A stretch of DNA of 35,955 nt from Bacillota bacterium (GTDB lineage Bacteria; Bacillota; Bacilli; Alicyclobacillales; SLC66), in assembly GCA_021805735.1 (NCBI GenBank), contig JAJZEE010000033.1:1-35955 (forward strand), read 5' to 3'. Both the position numbers and the translations under genes were made by a program. Below, in pieces: positions 33,149-35,955 of this stretch (positions are counted from its first letter, which is position 1; each line of letters starts with the position of its first letter). Below the pieces are notes generated by a model. That model did not search any database, was not told the DNA's origin, and saw only the letters and a list, made by a program, of their open reading frames with translations.

Positions 33149-34543
33149 ATGAACGGTCGCTCACAGTATGTGATGGGTCTATTGCAAAGGAACAATACAC
33201 TGTCCGCGGCGATTGTCGACCGACATGGACAGGTTACAGGCATGGCGGAACGCGTGTTTGACGACGGTGAAACCGCGCAGGGGGAACTGGATGCGGACGC
33301 GTTACTGAGCGGCGCCATTACTCTAATTGAAACGGCGCTCCGACGGGCCGACATTTCAGCCTGGGAACTCTCTGCCATCGGGGTCGCCGCGGCCGATGAC
33401 ATGATGGCAATCTGGGATAGTGTGTCAGGAGCGCCTCTGGCGCCCATTCGGCCCCTTCCCGATACAGATTTGACTGACGAGGATATGACTGAGTGGTTGG
33501 AACCATGCCTGCGGAAAGCGAAGGAGCAGCGCGACACATCGTCCCGACGCGGCGCGTGCCGCGTTGGCGGCGTTGAGAGTTGGCTGGTCTGGAATTTGAC
33601 CCAGGGCAATACTCATGTACTGGCCTCTGGACACCGGTTTGCGGCGCACGTGGAAACGTTGTCCCAGTCTTCCGAGACGGCGTCGGCCCTGCCGCGGATT
33701 GTGGATGAACAGGGGTCCGTCGGAACGATCAGCGCCACCTACCTGCATGGGGCGACTGTACCGATCACCGCTGTTACGACCATAGCGGGCAGCACGCTGT
33801 TTGGCGCCGCAATCTCAGGGCCAAACGAAGCGTTTGTCTCGTATCAGCATCAGGGATTTGCAGCGTTTCTCACTGCAGAGGAGAAGGATATCCGCGTGGA
33901 TGCGCTGGGCCGTCTTACCAATCACCCTGTTCCCATGCGAAATTATACTCTTTACCCGCGCATGTTCGTTGGCCGCTTTGGAGCGCCGCAGCTCGTTTTG
34001 GATTGGCTTGAGGGAAGGGGCGGTCTTCGGGCGGCGGATCTCAAGGAACACCGGGAACTCGACAAACAGATCGCTCTGCCCCTGTTTACCGATCGCAGCG
34101 TGCTCGTGGGTTCCATGCCACAGGCCTTGGGCCAGTCGGCCATCGTTGGCATCGAGTCGACGACCTCGCTGGACTCGATTTATGCCGCCGCCTTACGCGC
34201 CATGTCTTATCACGTCGCCGAACTGGTGGAAAATGTGCAACGAGTCACTGGTCAACGCATTTTGCGTCTCCATACGGATGCGGGCGGTTATGCGCTGCCA
34301 TCCCTGTTTTCGTTTCAAGCGGCGATCGTCGACAGACCGGTGACCGTGAGACACGGTGACTCGGCAACGCTTGGAACCGCATTGCTGGCCGGTCTCGCCG
34401 CTGGCGTGTGGACTCCCGGCCAAGTCCTGGACTGGCTTGACAATGCGGGAACTACGGAGATTTACGAAGCCCACGGTCTGGATCCGTCACTGAGCGATGA
34501 ACGGCGCGCCTGGCGTCAGTTGTCCTGCGGAGTGTCGGGCTGA
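33149..34543 (+). CDS. FGGY-family glycerol kinase homologue lacking catalytic residues (pseudokinase)
   Basis: The 464-residue protein aligns by eye along the length of glycerol kinase: LSAIGVAAADDMMAIWD (GlpK AIGITNQRETT), GGVESWLVWNLTQGNTHV (GTVDTWLIWKMTQGRVHV) and LGTALLAGLAAGVW (LGAAYLAGLAVGFW). Key residues are missing. The N-terminal DQGTT phosphate loop reads LQRNN. The WQ-x-RR substrate segment is absent. The catalytic Asp of SGIAGDQQAALFG is gone, with ITAVTTIAGSTLFG in its place (~205-219). The fold is likely kept without kinase activity, suggesting a regulatory or scaffold role. It follows the operon terminator and precedes the peroxiredoxin promoter. AGAGGG lies 12 bases before the chosen ATG. 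Confidence 0.7.
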   Translation: MNGRSQYVMGLLQRNNTLSAAIVDRHGQVTGMAERVFDDGETAQGELDADALLSGAITLIETALRRADISAWELSAIGVAAADDMMAIWDSVSGAPLAPIRPLPDTDLTDEDMTEWLEPCLRKAKEQRDTSSRRGACRVGGVESWLVWNLTQGNTHVLASGHRFAAHVETLSQSSETASALPRIVDEQGSVGTISATYLHGATVPITAVTTIAGSTLFGAAISGPNEAFVSYQHQGFAAFLTAEEKDIRVDALGRLTNHPVPMRNYTLYPRMFVGRFGAPQLVLDWLEGRGGLRAADLKEHRELDKQIALPLFTDRSVLVGSMPQALGQSAIVGIESTTSLDSIYAAALRAMSYHVAELVENVQRVTGQRILRLHTDAGGYALPSLFSFQAAIVDRPVTVRHGDSATLGTALLAGLAAGVWTPGQVLDWLDNAGTTEIYEAHGLDPSLSDERRAWRQLSCGVSG

Positions 34544-34615
34544 TCCTGCCTGGCATAGCAGGGATGACCGTATTGTCGGGATAGATTGTTGCTGCCGTTC
34601 AAGAGCTGCCGTCTT

Positions 34616-34643
34616 TTGAGTTTTGTTTTTAAACGCTTATAAT
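34616..34643 (+). promoter_or_regulatory. SigA-type promoter of the peroxiredoxin gene
   Basis: TTGAGT (34616-34621), 16 bases, TATAAT (34638-34643). The TTATAAT at 34637 also equals one half of a PerR box (TTATAATnATTATAA), but the second half is absent. The start codon is 38 bases further on. Confidence 0.65.
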
Positions 34644-34680
34644 AAGAGGCGAGACTAAAATCATATTGAGGAGGGATACG

Positions 34681-35163
34681 ATGCCAAAAGGTGCTACAGA
34701 GACCAGAACCCTGAAAGTTGGGGATCAGGCTCCGGATTTCACGCTCCAGGCGCATGGCGGACGCACCGTCACCCTGTCAGAATTTCGCGGCAAAAACGTG
34801 CTCATCGCGTTTTATCCCTTAGACTGGACGCCCGTTTGAGGCGCGCAAATGCCATCCTACGAAGACGATCTCGCTCGCTTCGAGGAGCATAACGCCCAGG
34901 TTCTGGGCATCAGCGTAGACAGCTTGGCCAGTCATGAAGCTTGGCAGAAATCCATCGGGGGCATCACGTACCCGCTTTGCTCGGACTTCTACCCGCACGG
35001 ATCAGTCGCTGAAAACTTCGGCGTGCTGCGGTCTGAAGGATTTAATGAGCGAGCGCTGTTCGTGATTGACGCGCAGGGTGTCGTGCGCTTCATTGACGTG
35101 CATCCGATCGACAAGCAGCCTGACAACGAAGAGATTTTCGACGTACTCCGTCAGTTGCGGTAG
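34681..35163 (+). CDS. Peroxiredoxin with in-frame TGA (selenocysteine) at the peroxidatic position
   Basis: The 160-codon frame starts at ATG 34681 with GAGGAGGG upstream and reads [15 protein letters not shown], then [10 protein letters not shown], then TGA at 34837-34839, then [19 protein letters not shown] and a normal AhpC/TSA C-terminal half to TAG at 35161. In this family the residue after TPV is the peroxidatic Cys (PVC-x-x-Q), so TGA at codon 53 falls exactly on the active site, as in selenocysteine peroxiredoxins. The frame is otherwise intact on both sides, which argues against decay. Gene callers would split it and start at ATG 34849. The enzyme would reduce H2O2 or organic peroxides in the cytoplasm. 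A candidate SECIS hairpin follows the TGA, and a promoter and terminator bracket the gene. Confidence 0.85.
34860..34882 (+). promoter_or_regulatory. Candidate bacterial SECIS hairpin
   Basis: CGAAG-A-CGA (34860-34868), loop TCTCGC, TCG-CTTCG (34875-34882) forms an 8-bp stem with one bulged A. The apical loop starts 30 bases after the TGA, within the range usual for bacterial SECIS elements. The loop G is not at the preferred first or second position, so the assignment is tentative. It lies within coding sequence, as expected in bacteria. Confidence 0.4.
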
Positions 35164-35190
35164 GTTTTCCACTGAGCGGACGACAGAAGC

Positions 35191-35227
35191 CCGGCCACCT
35201 TTACGCAAGTGCGGTGGCCGGGTTTTT
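35191..35227 (+). terminator. Rho-independent terminator after the peroxiredoxin
   Basis: CCGGCCACC (35191-35199) pairs perfectly with GGTGGCCGG (35213-35221) across a 13-base loop, followed by GTTTTTG. It lies 27 bases after the stop codon and also separates this gene from the convergent GH18 gene. Confidence 0.85.
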
Positions 35228-35244
35228 GTGGTATTTGGCGGCGA

Positions 35245-35955
35245 TTAGGCAATGACGGAACGGACGGCGTTCACAAGAGATGACCAGACGGACGTGGGCT
35301 CCAGGCCTAGGTACCAGGCTGCGGCGCCTGCCAGATGATCCTGCGCTACAATATCCGCAAACAGCAGCAGGGAGCGTCTGTCTTCAATCCAGATTTCGTG
35401 CGCAAACCCGCCTTGGACAAACGTTGCAAGGTGCAGACCCAGGCTGCGATTCCAGCGGATTTTGGCCTTCTGCTGAGCTATGATGTCACGCGTTTGAACG
35501 AGCGACAGCGCTGTACTGGAAGCCACTGAACCGTTTGGATTCAGCGTCCACTCCTGGGTGTAAAACGGCAGGCCAAGGATCAACTTGCGTGCAGGAACAC
35601 CCGTTTGGATCATGTCCTTCACAGATCCTTTCACCCAAGGCAAAGAGGCCGTCGGCCCTGCCGTCTGTTCGCCCCCCCAATACTCATCATATCCCATTAG
35701 CACTATGTAGTTGGCGGCTTTCGCGAGGGCCGCGTGATTATAGGGACCACTGTTGTTGCCAAACGCGATATCGGGAGGCAAGTCCACCGAGAGCGCAAGG
35801 CCGTGTTTATGAAGCGCGTTGGCCAGGACCGTCACGAATCGGGTGTAATTCCAGCGATCCTGCGGGAAGAGACCCTCAAAATCCAAATTGATGCCATTGA
35901 TTCCCGACCGTACGGCTATCTGGACGATGTGCGCGATCAACTTGTCCTGTTGGTC
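35245..35955 (-). CDS. GH18 glycoside hydrolase, C-terminal part (runs off window)
   Basis: The frame is open to the last base of the window, so the N-terminus lies outside; the TTG at 35940 is not a credible start. The visible 236 codons contain the GH18 catalytic strand GINGINLDFEG with its acid Glu, YIVLMGYDEYWGG for substrate binding, KLILGLPFYTQEW, and a closing AAAWYLGLEPTSVW. This is the arrangement of spore-germination or cell-wall GH18 enzymes that often carry N-terminal LysM, SH3 or copper-amine-oxidase-like domains. It is related to, but clearly different from, the SleL-like protein at 24267-25553. The role is probably peptidoglycan or cortex hydrolysis. Confidence 0.85.
   Translation of the reverse strand, partial: DQQDKLIAHIVQIAVRSGINGINLDFEGLFPQDRWNYTRFVTVLANALHKHGLALSVDLPPDIAFGNNSGPYNHAALAKAANYIVLMGYDEYWGGEQTAGPTASLPWVKGSVKDMIQTGVPARKLILGLPFYTQEWTLNPNGSVASSTALSLVQTRDIIAQQKAKIRWNRSLGLHLATFVQGGFAHEIWIEDRRSLLLFADIVAQDHLAGAAAWYLGLEPTSVWSSLVNAVRSVIA

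Noticed and set aside
34849-35163. A separate short peroxiredoxin-like gene starting at ATG 34849
   Set aside because: It would lack the N-terminal half and active site, while the upstream frame continues perfectly through a TGA at the peroxidatic position; a selenoprotein explains the data better.
1-35955. CRISPR arrays, tRNA or rRNA genes, and an island attachment site
   Set aside because: No regularly spaced repeats, no tRNA or rRNA gene, and no direct repeat common to the two island edges was found by eye.

Overview
The window most resembles the chromosome of a spore-forming Bacillota. One complete SleL/YaaH-type LysM-GH18 cortex-lytic enzyme and one partial GH18 protein are present, Shine-Dalgarno sites are strong and GGAGG-like, and TTG/GTG starts are common. 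The GC-rich, mixed character would suit an Alicyclobacillaceae-like acidophile, but that placement is inference.

Layout. (1) 1-3070 is a worn left flank: an AT-rich partial ORF, a Tn3-family transposase relic with an internal stop, an MFS exporter, a small antitoxin-like ORF, and a HerA-type ATPase that has lost its N-terminal half. (2) 3241-23638 is a dense anti-phage island, all on the + strand, built from cassettes that differ visibly in base composition. These are: a ParB-like protein, a D12 adenine methylase and a membrane J-domain protein (no system name recognised); a three-gene helicase / DUF1156 methylase / DUF499 ATPase block (the Hma or 'anti-phage-associated DUF1156/DUF499' type); an AT-rich DUF4297 nuclease + HerA pair; and an IetA/IetS AAA ATPase + subtilase pair. 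A short relic resembling IetS lies just outside the right edge, so both flanks carry debris of genes related to those inside. (3) 23877-28545 is chromosomal: a small membrane protein, the SleL-like enzyme, a hotdog thioesterase behind two hairpins, and a PadR regulator translationally coupled to a RetSat/CrtI-like FAD oxidoreductase, with a perfect ATGT...ACAT operator over the padR promoter. (4) 28730-33034 is a compact operon ending in a clear terminator: HisD-like, HisB-like, a HAD phosphatase and a haem-oxygenase-like diiron enzyme. The HisD and HisB homologues have lost metal-ligand residues and have no other his genes beside them, so this looks like an uncharacterised pathway. (5) 33149-35163 holds a glycerol-kinase homologue without its catalytic Asp, then a peroxiredoxin whose peroxidatic Cys codon is TGA, a probable selenoprotein. 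(6) The partial GH18 gene runs off the right end.

The best candidates for new biology are the HisD*/HisB*/HAD/diiron operon, the ParB-D12-J-domain cassette, the selenocysteine peroxiredoxin and the FGGY pseudokinase. No tRNA, rRNA or CRISPR array was seen.
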